Source: Bolinopsis microptera
Lineage: Eukaryota > Ctenophora > Tentaculata > Lobata > Bolinopsidae
Assembly: GCF_026151205.1 (NCBI RefSeq)
Contig: NC_087075.1
Coordinates: 4,438,359-4,502,358 of the forward strand
DNA: 64,000 nt
Direction: 5' to 3'
Below the pieces are notes generated by a model that had not been told where the DNA came from, did no database searches, and worked only from the letters and a program-made list of their open reading frames with translations. This document shows positions 47,118 to 57,360 of the stretch, piece after piece (position 1 is the first letter of the stretch; each line of letters opens with the position of its first letter). The translations under genes were made by a program, and so were the position numbers.

Positions 47118-48290
47118 TTAAAAAGAATGCATCTCACCATCCTTAAATGGACCCTTGGAGTTGGCAAAACTACATCCAACGCAGCGGTTTGGGGAGACTG
47201 CGGAAGAACCCCTATTGTAGTTCAATATGTCAAACAAGTCACTGATTTCCATAATCGACTTGCAAGACTTAACCTAGAAGACTCGCCAGCTCTGGCCAGG
47301 CACGCATTTGTGGAGCAGAAGAAACTTGACCTAGGATGGTTCAGAGCACTAGAATCGATGCTAATGATACTCGACGAGAACAAACTAGAACATCAACTTT
47401 ACAACCCATTGCTGTGTCAAGAAAGGGCACACAATCGATTTATTAATCTATGGGAAAGAGAAAGAAAAAGCAATAAGAAGCTTACTTTCTACAATAAAGT
47501 TAAAGAGGCTTTCAAAGCAGAGCCGTACCTCACTCTACCGTCGAGAACTGGAAGCAACCTCGTGGCTAGGATCCGAATGAGTGGACATAAGCTCAACGTA
47601 GAAACAGGAAGATATGGGAGACGAACTGGTAGTCGTCATTATAGAATCTGTGAATTCTGCAGCGAGAAGCCCGTGATGGAGCTCCTCCTTAACCTTCCAG
47701 GTGTCGACCCGATCATAGAAGATGAAGAACACTTCCTTAGAACATGTCCCAGGTACCATTCCAGTAGGACTAACATGAAGGAGCCCACAAAGTCCTTGCT
47801 ATTTCATGACATGAAGAGCCTCTTTCTCCCGGAACACATAGTGGAATTCACCAAGTTCGTCGCTCAGCTATGCAGAACACGATTTCCTGCGAAGAAGAAA
47901 CACAAACACTAGTATCACAGTACGAGACATCACCTTTACATCGCATCACCTTCATCTGCACTTTACATTTGCACTCCACTCCAACACAATCACATCGTCG
48001 ACTACACAATCACACATCAAGCATCTTTATTTTTCACACTTCACTTTGATGTTGTTTTCCTGCTAGGGTTTGCGTGCTTTTCTCGCTCTTTTTGGTAGCT
48101 TCTATCTTGATCGATTTGCACTCGACTCTGGCTTCAGAGTGACACCACGACATTTTGGTAATGGTTTTCTCTCCCATTTGGATTACGGAATTTGGATTTA
48201 TTTTAGCAACGCCGATCTAACGTTATTATACTGTAATATATAGATCTATATTTGTAAACCTTGTAAACCTTGTAAACCTTGTAAACCTTG
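47118..48290 (+). mobile_element. 5'-truncated LINE, 3' end
   Basis: The frame 47127-47912 followed by about 350 bp of untranslated sequence and a tail of five ttgtaaacc-type units (48254-48290). Short tandem units instead of poly(A) at the 3' end are known in CR1/L2-like LINEs. TA flanks both ends. It interrupts the right arm of the surrounding inverted-repeat element and is therefore younger than it. Confidence 0.72.
47127..47912 (+). CDS. LINE ORF2, C-terminal part
   Basis: 261 residues without a stop. The opening LKWTLGVGKTTSNAAVWGDCGRTPI is split-free and typical of the region after the reverse transcriptase in several LINE clades (KW-LGV-K-T-N-AV-GE-GR-P). A zinc-knuckle-like CEFC...HFLRTCPRYH (about residues 174-216) follows, also usual at LINE ORF2 ends. 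The polymerase and endonuclease parts are absent because of 5' truncation. The Met used as start is incidental. The intact frame suggests a fairly young insertion. Confidence 0.7.
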   Translation: MHLTILKWTLGVGKTTSNAAVWGDCGRTPIVVQYVKQVTDFHNRLARLNLEDSPALARHAFVEQKKLDLGWFRALESMLMILDENKLEHQLYNPLLCQERAHNRFINLWERERKSNKKLTFYNKVKEAFKAEPYLTLPSRTGSNLVARIRMSGHKLNVETGRYGRRTGSRHYRICEFCSEKPVMELLLNLPGVDPIIEDEEHFLRTCPRYHSSRTNMKEPTKSLLFHDMKSLFLPEHIVEFTKFVAQLCRTRFPAKKKHKH

Positions 48291-48639
48291 TACGGGTTCC
48301 TGCTAGTTATGACTAATTCGCGAGGTTCTCACCAAATTGATACTTTGATAGTATTACTATTTCCTTCGCTGCTCCGAAGAGCGAAATAGATTCACCGATC
48401 AAGATATGCGTCAACTCAAATGCACGAAACTTAAACAATTTACTATTAGCTCTGTAAGTGCACACACAATTGACAGCATAGGAGCGCCTTTCTTGAAATT
48501 GAATATACTGTGGGGTGTTTGGTTGAATATTAAGTGAGCGGTGGCAGTGAATATTATATGGAGGCTCTGGTGATTTTGCGGAATTACAGTTGAGTAAGGA
48601 GACAAAATTTCCATAAAATGGTCTTTGGGATTTGTTTCA

Positions 48640-48706
48640 CTGATATAAAATCACCGACTCAAGCAATATATTGCTTGAGTCGGTGATTTTAGGGTTAGAC
48701 GGGTTC
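48640..48706. repeat. Perfect 34-bp hairpin followed by gacgggttcctgctag
   Basis: caccgactcaagcaata pairs exactly with the next 17 bases, and gggttagacgggttcctgctag follows after about 6 bases. A hairpin shortly before a CTAG end recalls Helitron 3' ends, though the distance here (about 25 bases to CTAG) is longer than usual. The same tip occurs at 43339 and 48306, and as caggaacccgtctaaccc at 36480-36497. Confidence 0.55.
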
Positions 48707-48709
48707 CTG

Positions 48710-50870
48710 CTAGTAAGTATAATTTACAAGCCCAGTTCCACTGATACCAGCTCAGACTTATCAACTTATCAGGATCAACTTATCCGTTTGCGAGTGATAC
48801 AGTGATAAGGATTCGAAGTCTAAAGCTCTAATTGCCTGACAATTAGAGACGAAAAAATGTATGTTGTATATCAACGAAATTCATTTCCCCTGGGCCGGAA
48901 GTTGGACGAATTTATTCGATTAAAACTCGTGCAAAATGACATTATGAACCAATTTAGCCAGGCCACGAAATATCTTACAACAATGTGAGAAATTTCCTGA
49001 GCTGATGTGGGCTGATCATGGGGGGAGGGGCAATGGTCATATAGCTATATAGGGAGGGGGGGGGGGGCGGGGGTATTGTTTAACGGTGTGCTTAGTTGGT
49101 TTATTTCCCTTGTCCTCGCTTTGCATTAATTTAAGCTGTTGATCGCCCTTATAAACCCCTCCGGGATAGAATAAGATTCTGATAATCCCGGCTCCCGCTA
49201 AATAGATTCTGATAATCCCGGCTCCCGCTGTTAGTTTTTTCCCGCTGAATAAATAACCCCGGCACAGCTTTTATAATCCCGCCCCGCTAATTTGGCTCAA
49301 CAAGATTTGTTTTGTTTTGACATTCCATGAGAATTTCAACCGCGTACTGTCACGTGTTTTGATGAGGTGTATCACGTGACTAACTACTACGACGCGCATT
49401 GGTAAAAAATGTCACGTGACCTATGGCTTTAGGTGGTAATCCTGCGCGGTCGATCGCTTATTTCGAGACGTAATACAGCTTAAAAGTTGAAGACAAGTTC
49501 AATCAAATGGATCTTTAGACACTTATTCATCTTTCGTGCAATTATCTTGAAGTAAAGTTTTTTTAAATGGAAATACTTTTAGCTTTACTGATGGAAAGTT
49601 TCACGATGTTCTAGAGTCAACGTCATCCATTTAATTGACAAAAGGACGCTACATGTCACAGAATGACTTGATTTTCCGTTAAAAGTAGCCATTAGGTAAC
49701 TTCATGGCCTTAGCAATGTTTATTTCGTGTTGGAAGTAAATTATAAGCTCTCTGTGGAATTCGGCTAAACGTGGTATTGACGAAATTTACGAAATTACGT
49801 ATAAATTGACAAAATGGCGACAAAATGGCGTACAAGGTCAACATTTGTAACGGAAACGAAACAACGCGCCAAACAAGGTAGACTGACTCGAACATTTCTC
49901 ACGTGCGAGAGCTCTACTGCGCGTTCCACAGACTCTCTGGCGCCATTTCACCGAAACTGCAGTTGTTTTGCGACGTTTGTAGCTCGAGTTATAGTTCAAA
50001 ATGTTTGCGAGTAGGCGTGTTTCTGACTTGACTTATATTATTGCGTTTATCAAATACACGGATATTTGTAAACTTATCATACTTTATGCTATCGTTTGGA
50101 AAAGTTATTTGTACATAGATTCCAGAAATTTTCATGATTGCATCATTTTATTACAATTTATCATGAGCTTTTGAAAACAGTCCGACGCTGAGCCCAAATT
50201 TCAGCAAAATAACGCCGTTTTTTCGTAACACTTTTTTTGATTCAAGGCCGTTTTAAAATCACGATATTCCAACAATGCAAGTTTTCCCAGAATTATGGCC
50301 GTGTGTTCTGATCTCATCATCGTTAGAACTATACCATGATACCAAAAATTTATAAATCCGAGAAACAAAATAATTATTGATTATCACCTAATGGCTTAAC
50401 GTAAGAACTATAAATACACTCGATCTACGTATCGGTCTAATTGCAGGCGCTGGCAAAACTCCAGCACACTGCTTACATTACTTAAACTCTTACATTAATT
50501 GGACCAGTTCCAAAACTTGTCTCGACGGTTACATTTGATTTTGTCCGGTTCGGTTAATTTTGTCGTGTTTGATATAAGCCATGTATTATAGTCGTCTACT
50601 TTGATAAACTTCATGACACGATATCATTATTAGCTTTTATCGCTTGCCAGGCTTAACTCGACGCCCCTTATCGATATTCATTCAACGTTCTGACTGAGGA
50701 ATAATGTTTAGATATAACGCCAATTTCAAAAGTCATAGTACCTTAGTTGTATTTATTTGGTAGTCCCCAATTCCATTTCATATTTTCCATAATGATCTCA
50801 TATAGCTATATTTAAGAGTAGAATGTCAAATTTGTTGGTCCTAGCACTAACCCGGAGGGGTTTATAACAC
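48710..50870. other. Gene-free stretch
   Basis: Contains a G run near 49060, a 32-bp tandem pair ending cccggctcccgct (49172-49228) and several CACGTG sites near 49350-49420. Short frames near 49710-50014 have no signature. Confidence 0.3.
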
Positions 50871-51045
50871 ATAACACCGGCACGCTTAAGTTATATTAAA
50901 ATAACCCCTCGTGCTAAAGCACGTCGGGGTTATTTTCATAATAATCCCTCGTGCTTCGCACTCGAAATTATTATAAACTTTTCCCGCGCGTCGCGGGAAA
51001 AATTGAAATATAATCCCTGCGCATGCCGGGGTTATGTGTGTTATA
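50871..51045. mobile_element. 175-bp MITE with serial hairpins
   Basis: Ends are inverted (tttataacacataacaccgg and, reversed, tataacacacataaccccgg). Inside are three or four separate palindromes: ataaccccgacgtgc around gctaaagc, cctcgtgcttcgcac, and ttcccgcgcgtcgcgggaa. The target duplication could not be fixed. Confidence 0.72.
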
Positions 51046-51049
51046 GTAC

Positions 51050-51935
51050 TAGTAGATGGTCAGCCTGTCTGACGATCGCATCCAGTGACTAGCCTTTTAG
51101 TTCACAGGGTCTCCTATATGGGAAAAACTGTCTTAGTGGTATAAAATCATATCAGGTGGCTGCAATATTCTGCGTGAATATCCTGGAGTTGCCCTTGGGC
51201 TTATTGAGTTACTCTTAGGTAGGTAATTCTGTCTGAATATGGCATTGGCTTCACGTGGTGCCGTGACGTACCATGGCTGTGATCTTTAACCAAGGGTTCA
51301 CTCCACAAGCCGGGGGTAGTCCATTTTCTGTCACAAACACTATGTCCATCAATTACCTGGGCACTAATTATAAAGACGGTCATTGGAAGCCCGATTCGAC
51401 TGTACCGACCACACTATAATAGTATTAATATATATTATATATAAGTATAAATGCGTAGTGAGATGGTACAGCTTGATGAATAGCCACCGGCACCATACAT
51501 CACGACTCTAAACGTTAAACCAACAAAAAACTGAGCTGACAAAGGCTATTTATCAGTTACAGCTGTGGGTAGTTACAAAGTAAGTTTTGCTTTGCAGGGT
51601 GACTAGTTTACTGAGCACTAGTCATGACAGTTATACGTAGTGCAGTGTGTTACTATAACTATTGTATTTACCTTTTCGGACCTTATTTGGACGGACATTA
51701 AATGAATGGACATTAATATGAACGCTAGAAGGCATTCAAACCATCAAAAATCCGAATTTTGTTAAATTTTGTTGACGTTTTTTTATTTCAGCAAATGATT
51801 TTTAAATCCATTTTTATACAGTAAGTAAGAAAGGCAGTCGTTAAGCAGTAAAAATGTTAAAATATGTGTACTTGATCAGTGTCTAATATCACATATCATC
51901 TTCATCAAATGGGTTTTCGTGCATGAAATAGTCCA
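51050..51935. other. Gene-free stretch
   Basis: No supported exon. A 60-residue minus-strand frame (51201-51383) has no signature. Confidence 0.3.
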
Positions 51936-51942
51936 TGCTTAA

Positions 51943-53100
51943 GGGGACATACACCAAAAGCTTTTATGCCGTGGCCCTGTTGTTAACTTCATATTAAAAA
52001 AGTATACATAAAAACAATAAGATTTGATACATTAAAAATTATTTTTGAGAGTACGCACATTCGAAAAAAAAAATTATTTTCTTTTTCCAAAGTTTTGGAA
52101 ATTTTGAGAAGTCTGTCACTAAAATTCATCGTAAAAAAGGGCCAAAAATGGCAGATTTAAGGCTTAAAATGACTATAACTCAAAAAGCATCAGTTTTTTT
52201 AATGATTTTTACAGAATCGTAATCAGCTTGGTAAGACGAATCTTTTAGTACCAAATTTATAATACTTAAAGACATAAAATGCCTATAACTCAAAAAGCAT
52301 CAGTTTTTTTAAATGATTTTTACAGAATCGTAATCAGCTTGGTAAGACGAATCTTTTAGTACCAAATTTATAATACTTAAAGACACAAAATTTGTTTTTT
52401 TTTTAAATTTATACAAGTGTTCTAGCTAGAAAATTATTTAGGACAATTTGTCTTCTAAAATCACCTTTTTGGTACTAAAAGATTCGTCTTATCAAAATGA
52501 TTACGATTCTGTAAAAATTATTTCAAAAAAGCTGACACTTTTTGAGTTACAGGCATTTTAATCCTTAAATCTGCCATTTTTGGTCCTTTTTACGATGAAT
52601 TTTACTAAGTCGTTTGAGGCCACATTTCATAGCTTAAAACTCAAATCTGAGCAAAATCCTACTCCAAAAAGTTTAATATGATCATCAGGTACACTCACAA
52701 GAATTTTTGAAGCGATATCTGCTGACCCGGGCGATTGGTGAAATGTACAACTTTAGAAGTAGGCGAAAATTTCAATTTTTCTTTTTTCGACCTTGTTTGT
52801 CCTGTAACTTTGTCATTTATTGTTTGATTATATAATCCTTTCAATGGCTTCTTGTACGGATTGTAAGTAATGTTCAGTAAATAAATCAGTCAAAAAACGT
52901 TTAAAATGACTAAAATATCGGTATTACAGTGACTTCTCCAAATTTCCAAAACCTTGGAAAAAGGAAAATAATTTATTTTTCGAATGTGCGTACTCTCAAA
53001 AATAATTTTTAATGTATCAAATCTTATTGTTTTTATGTATACTTTTTAATATGAAGTTAACAACAGGGCCACGGCATAAAAGCTTTTGGTGTATGTCCCC
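51943..53100. mobile_element. TTAA-flanked DNA element, 1.16 kb
   Basis: Terminal inverted repeats of about 170 bp begin GGGGACATACACCAAAAGCT on both ends and lie inside TTAA (51939-51942 and 53101-53104). Inside, a block of about 113 bp (taactcaaaaagcatcag ... taccaaatttataatac) is tandemly duplicated (52180-52385) and matched in reverse at 52470-52600, so most of the element can fold. No transposase. TTAA with a purine-rich tip fits Kolobok-type MITEs. Confidence 0.85.
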
Positions 53101-53227
53101 TTAAAGCATCAGTGATTTCTAGCTTTATGGAAACCTTTTTTATCAAACTACCCCAGTACCCCGGTCTTACATTTCAGTGTTAACTTTTACAAGCCATTCG
53201 GCGTGAAGTGGTTTTATCTTAGACAAC

Positions 53228-53312
53228 TTTAGGTTTACTGGGCCGCGCTCAGCCTGTCATTCCGCCTAATCTCTATTTATAAACATGATAGCCTGAGGTC
53301 CCCAGGTAACTT
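53228..53312 (+). repeat. Dispersed repeat, cctgtcattccgcc family
   Basis: Plus-strand copy of the family at 14355-14452 (ctgggccgcgctcagcctgt, then gcctgaggtccccaggtaac). Confidence 0.6.
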
Positions 53313-53944
53313 TAGGTTAACCTTAACATCACGTGGAGCTTTCCTAGTACTGTTTCATTACCTCCCCTGAGTAATATGAACTTCAACTATAGCAACGTCG
53401 GACAATGTCCTTGGCAACACAATTTACCGTAATATCTAGAGGCTGGAACAAGTTTGTCATGATGGCGGGGACTTATAGCTCATGAAATTGAACTATGTTG
53501 TTGAGTGCCATAATTTCGGTGACTTTTTCCGCCAAGTGACCCTTGAAAACATCATATACTAGTAGAGTTATATTTTTTTTGAGAATATTTTAATGGTGTA
53601 CAGTACAAGCATAGTTAAAAAATGTCTCTATTTCCAAATTGCTTCCAGGCGTTTTGCACGAGCAAAATGCTCAAAAATGTTTGCCTTCGGCAACCTTTAA
53701 CTTTACGGTACTTCTACTATAGTATTGAAATTTATAAAATCTTTGAAATTCTGACTGTGGCGCACAGAAAATCATTCCTACACCCCTGAATTATCTGCTA
53801 TTAAATGTGAACATTGCAAGGTATCTAGGGGTAGGACAGGAGGAATTATTTTAGTTTTACGGGAAATTGAATAAAAATTGAATCAAGTAATCAAACTTTC
53901 TTGGAAACGCGTAGCACCAGTATAGACATGGGTTTAAGTATAAG

Positions 53945-55795
53945 TATAACTTACAAGTCATTAAGGTAAGAAAAGTGAGGTTGAAAACTATAGACCAATA
54001 TCCCTTACTTGTTTAGTCATGAAAGTTTTTGAGCGCATTGTTAAACGTAAACTGCTTTCTTTGACAAGTACCCTTCTTGATCCCAGGCAGCATGGTTTTC
54101 TAGAGCACAAGTCATGCACAACCAATATGGTTGATTTTTGTGATAGCCTGGCATTGTCTCTTAACGAAAACATTATCAATCATGTTGTGTATTTTGATTT
54201 TGCTAAGGCATTTGATTCTGTAAATCATGATATCCTTCTTCATAAGCTAAAGACCTTATATAACATTGATGGTACACTTCTCAAATTTCTTACCAATTAC
54301 CTTCAAGGCCGTTACCAAAGAGTGGTTATTGGTAATGAGATGTCATCTACCCTCTCAGTTAATTCTGGTGTCCCCCAGGGCTCTATCCTTGGTCCCTTAC
54401 TTTTTGTATTGTTTATCAATGATATTCCTCTTGGCCTTTCGGATAATACTGATATTGTTTTGTATGCCGATGATACAAAAATCTGGCGTAAAATACATTC
54501 ATCTTCTGATAATACCAATTTACAAATGGATATAGACTATCTCTCTGACTGGGCACTTAGAAACAAAATGCGATTCCATCCAGCAAAATGTAAAGTGCTT
54601 ATTGTTTCAGGAAAACCATCTTTATCTCCTCCATTCGCATATAATCTTGATGGCTCTCCTCTTGTGTATGTAGAGTTAGAAAAAGATCTTGGAGTCGATG
54701 TTACTCCTAAGCTAAGTTGGAATAGTCAGTGCAACAGAATTTATACTAAGGCCTGCCAACAACTTGGTATGGTTAGAAGAGATGGCCATATTGTCATTGA
54801 TCTGAAACGTCGCCGGGCGCTTTACCTATCCCTAGTTCGTAGCCAATTCGAAAATTGTTCCATAATCTGGCGCCCTTGTAATAAATCACTTAGTGATAAA
54901 TTAGAAAGTCTCCAAAAGAGAGCTATTAAATGGATTCTGTCTGAAGAGGGCCGCAGTTATCCACCTGAGCAATATGTCAAAAAGTGCAAGCTTGTCGACA
55001 TTCTCCCTTTGTCTCAAAAGTTTGACTTGAATGATCTTATTTTTTTCCACAAAGTTCTGAACAATTTAATTCCTGTATCGCTGCCTCACTATCTCACTTT
55101 ATATCAGGGCACTTCTCGACTAAGACGTTGCCACCTCGACAGTCTGTCTATTGTGTCATCAATTTTACCTAAGTTAAGTCAGAATTCACACACCTTATGT
55201 ACCTCAAATAGCCCACTGGCAAAATCATTTTTCTACAGAACTCATATACTGTGGAATGGACTCCCTTTACAGGTAAGACAGATTGTGTCTACTAGTGTTT
55301 TCAAAGCTGAGGTCACTAAGCATCTATGGAAATGTTTATTGGATAGTGAAACAACAGCCTAGCCTAGTCTCTTTGCTCCCCATATTATTATTATTTTTGT
55401 TTTATTAATTTTTTATCTACCTTCCCTTTCTTTCAACATCATATCACACTTCACCCGCACACCTCACACATTAACGACCATATCAGACCTGTATCTAATG
55501 TATCTGGAATTTGACGTATTGAAATACCAATTTTGACTATATATCCACAGTTATTCACCATGGATTTGTTTGTTATTAAATAGTTTTTCATAAATTTTTG
55601 GATTTAGATTAATTCGATGTAATGGGTCCAAGTTACTGCGGACATAGTTCACTATGTGTTTACCGTGTTTGGGTGCCCATCATATTTTACAGATGGGGGC
55701 GATATTTTGAACAATTCTATTTTATATTCATCTATTGCTGTACTCTGTAAAATTTGAAAAGTATTTAATAAAAAAATAAAAATAAAAAAAATCAG
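53945..55795 (+). mobile_element. 5'-truncated LINE with reverse transcriptase
   Basis: The coding part is open from 53965 to 55362. A 3' untranslated region of about 400 bp ends in an A-rich tail (55768-55790). The 5' end lacks the endonuclease and the start of ORF2, as expected from incomplete reverse transcription. It differs from the LINE at 47118, whose tail is a 9-bp tandem repeat. Confidence 0.85.
53965..55362 (+). CDS. LINE reverse transcriptase (ORF2 fragment)
   Basis: An open frame of about 465 codons (first Met at 54019). Reverse-transcriptase motifs appear in order: ENYRPISLTCLVMKVFERIV, QHGFLEHKSC, YFDFAKAFDSVNHDIL, SGVPQGSILGPLLFVLFIND and LYADDTKI, the YADD catalytic box. A C-terminal region with KLESLQKRAIKWIL and a terminal LWNGLPLQVR follows, typical of the CR1/L2/Jockey-type group. 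The enzyme copies LINE RNA at the nicked target. The N-terminal endonuclease is missing. The absence of stops in nearly 1.4 kb points to a recent copy. Confidence 0.9.
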   Translation, partial: GKKSEVENYRPISLTCLVMKVFERIVKRKLLSLTSTLLDPRQHGFLEHKSCTTNMVDFCDSLALSLNENIINHVVYFDFAKAFDSVNHDILLHKLKTLYNIDGTLLKFLTNYLQGRYQRVVIGNEMSSTLSVNSGVPQGSILGPLLFVLFINDIPLGLSDNTDIVLYADDTKIWRKIHSSSDNTNLQMDIDYLSDWALRNKMRFHPAKCKVLIVSGKPSLSPPFAYNLDGSPLVYVELEKDLGVDVTPKLSWNSQCNRIYTKACQQLGMVRRDGHIVIDLKRRRALYLSLVRSQFENCSIIWRPCNKSLSDKLESLQKRAIKWILSEEGRSYPPEQYVKKCKLVDILPLSQKFDLNDLIFFHKVLNNLIPVSLPHYLTLYQGTSRLRRCHLDSLSIVSSILPKLSQNSHTLCTSNSPLAKSFFYRTHILWNGLPLQVRQIVSTSVFKAEVTKHLWKCLLDSETTA

Positions 55796-55799
55796 GGTA

Positions 55800-57060
55800 A
55801 CAACTACCACATCACGATTGAGAAATTTAATTATATCTCCCCAAGAATTTTACCTGGGGACCTCGAGGCTTCTCTGTTCATAAACAGATTGACTATATAT
55901 TGGAATGACAATTGATAGGCCAAGCGCCGCTTAGTAACAAGAATTTTGATAGTATTAATTTCTTAACAATTATATGTTCTCTCGTACCACAATTAGAAAG
56001 TTTATTATTTTACTCTTAGTTCCCAAAAAATTATTTCGACAAAAATTTTGGCGGCCCTCTCGTAAATTATTGGCACATATAAATCTTTGCATTGCATTGA
56101 CACTTTTATTTGTCACTGACACTTTACAATATACATGTAGTTAAATTTAAATTATTTCATGTTCAATTCCATGTCCATTGGAAATAGTTTTCAACCAAAA
56201 TTGGGTAATAATATAAAGTGCATGGAACGTAACAAAATTTTCCTTTTCCAAATAAAAGGAACTGATATCAATTTAAATTACCGCTTCTGTACTAAACGCA
56301 AAATGTTGCCGAGAATGAAATCGGCCGTGAATGAATCAGAATAAGAAAAGCAAATGACCAATATAAACTGAAATGTTTTTTCACATTAATATTATCTGGC
56401 ATCCTGAGGATAGAAATAGCCGCATATATTATGTTTATCTTAGAACATACCTAGTATGTCCGCTGGCTAGGTTATCGTCAAGTGAAGGCGGAAGCATTAC
56501 CTTACCGTAGATGTTTATTTAATATTACCTTACCGTAGATGTTTACGGCTAGGAAAGATTCGTAGATTGCTTACTGGGTTAACTTCCGGTTACCTGATTA
56601 AGATTTGTATGAAGTCTTGACCCCCATACCAATACCATTGTCGTGACCCCCATACCATTGTCGGTCCACTTAGTGTCGGGGTGCAAACGTGAGGTTAAGT
56701 AAGAATAAGATCATTTCCAGAAATCCTCCAGAAATTCCAGAAATACTTCAAAAATTGCAAAATGTTTAAGGGCTGTTCCACACCAATAATACAGTCTTAC
56801 AATATTTCTTGTTTCATTGAATCATTCAGTCGGCTAAGCTAATTTATCATTCGATCCCACTGCCAGCTCATTTCTGGACTTATTTTCAATTTTCAATTTT
56901 CTTCGTCCATCAAATTTTCCTGAACGTCACTTATTATTGACTTTTTCCGCCAAGTGAACCTTGAAAACCCTCTGCTGTGCCTCCAGCAGACCAAGGAGAA
57001 CCTTTCCGTTGTTAACTTACGGTACAATTAAGTTATCATCTTTTTCATATTCTGGACAAA
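55800..57060. other. Gene-free stretch with a diverged repeat
   Basis: At 55838-55940 lies a loose minus-strand copy of the cctgtcattccgcc family (acctggggacctcgaggc). A 29-bp unit, attaccttaccgtagatgtt with its flank, is tandemly doubled at 56497-56545. Otherwise nothing is seen. Confidence 0.35.
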
Positions 57061-57071
57061 AAGTTCGAAGT

Positions 57072-57224
57072 GTCTGATGGTTGGATATGCTTGTAATCGG
57101 AGGTCGGGAAGGATACTCAATATCTATTTGTTTGAAGAAAATTGTGCTGGCCGAAATTAGCGCTAAAAAACCATCCTACAGTCGGCACGCACGGCTCACT
57201 GTCGATGGCGCACTACCTAGCTGT
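57072..57224 (+). repeat. Dispersed repeat, gtgctggccgaaat family (copy 3)
   Basis: Close match to 29238-29462. It ends about 135 bp before the start codon of the GPI-type gene and so lies in its likely promoter or 5' untranslated region. Confidence 0.75.
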
Positions 57225-57360
57225 AAATGTAATACTTATATAGTTATACATTTTTATAAAATTGTGATAGTACTTGGTATTGTTAAAATAGTTCAATATA
57301 CTAATATAATGTATAAGACCATATTTAAAATAATATTGCATCAAGATTCAAACAGCAAGG

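Larger units (their letters stand above)
43339..48306. mobile_element. 5-kb element with long inverted arms, split by a LINE
   Basis: The left arm (43339-43608) and right arm (46852-47117 plus tip 48291-48306) are reverse complements for about 265 bp, from the tip ctag[t/c]aggaacccgtataa through gtgtcaagactcaa to the inner end caccacggcatcaac. The LINE fragment 47118-48290 has inserted 16 bp from the right tip; putting the tip back gives gggttatacgggttcct, the exact mirror of the left. The 3.2-kb middle holds other repeats (an E-box array, the 0.8-kb repeat copy 2, a GC-rich repeat) and no transposase. Class unknown. Confidence 0.72.
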
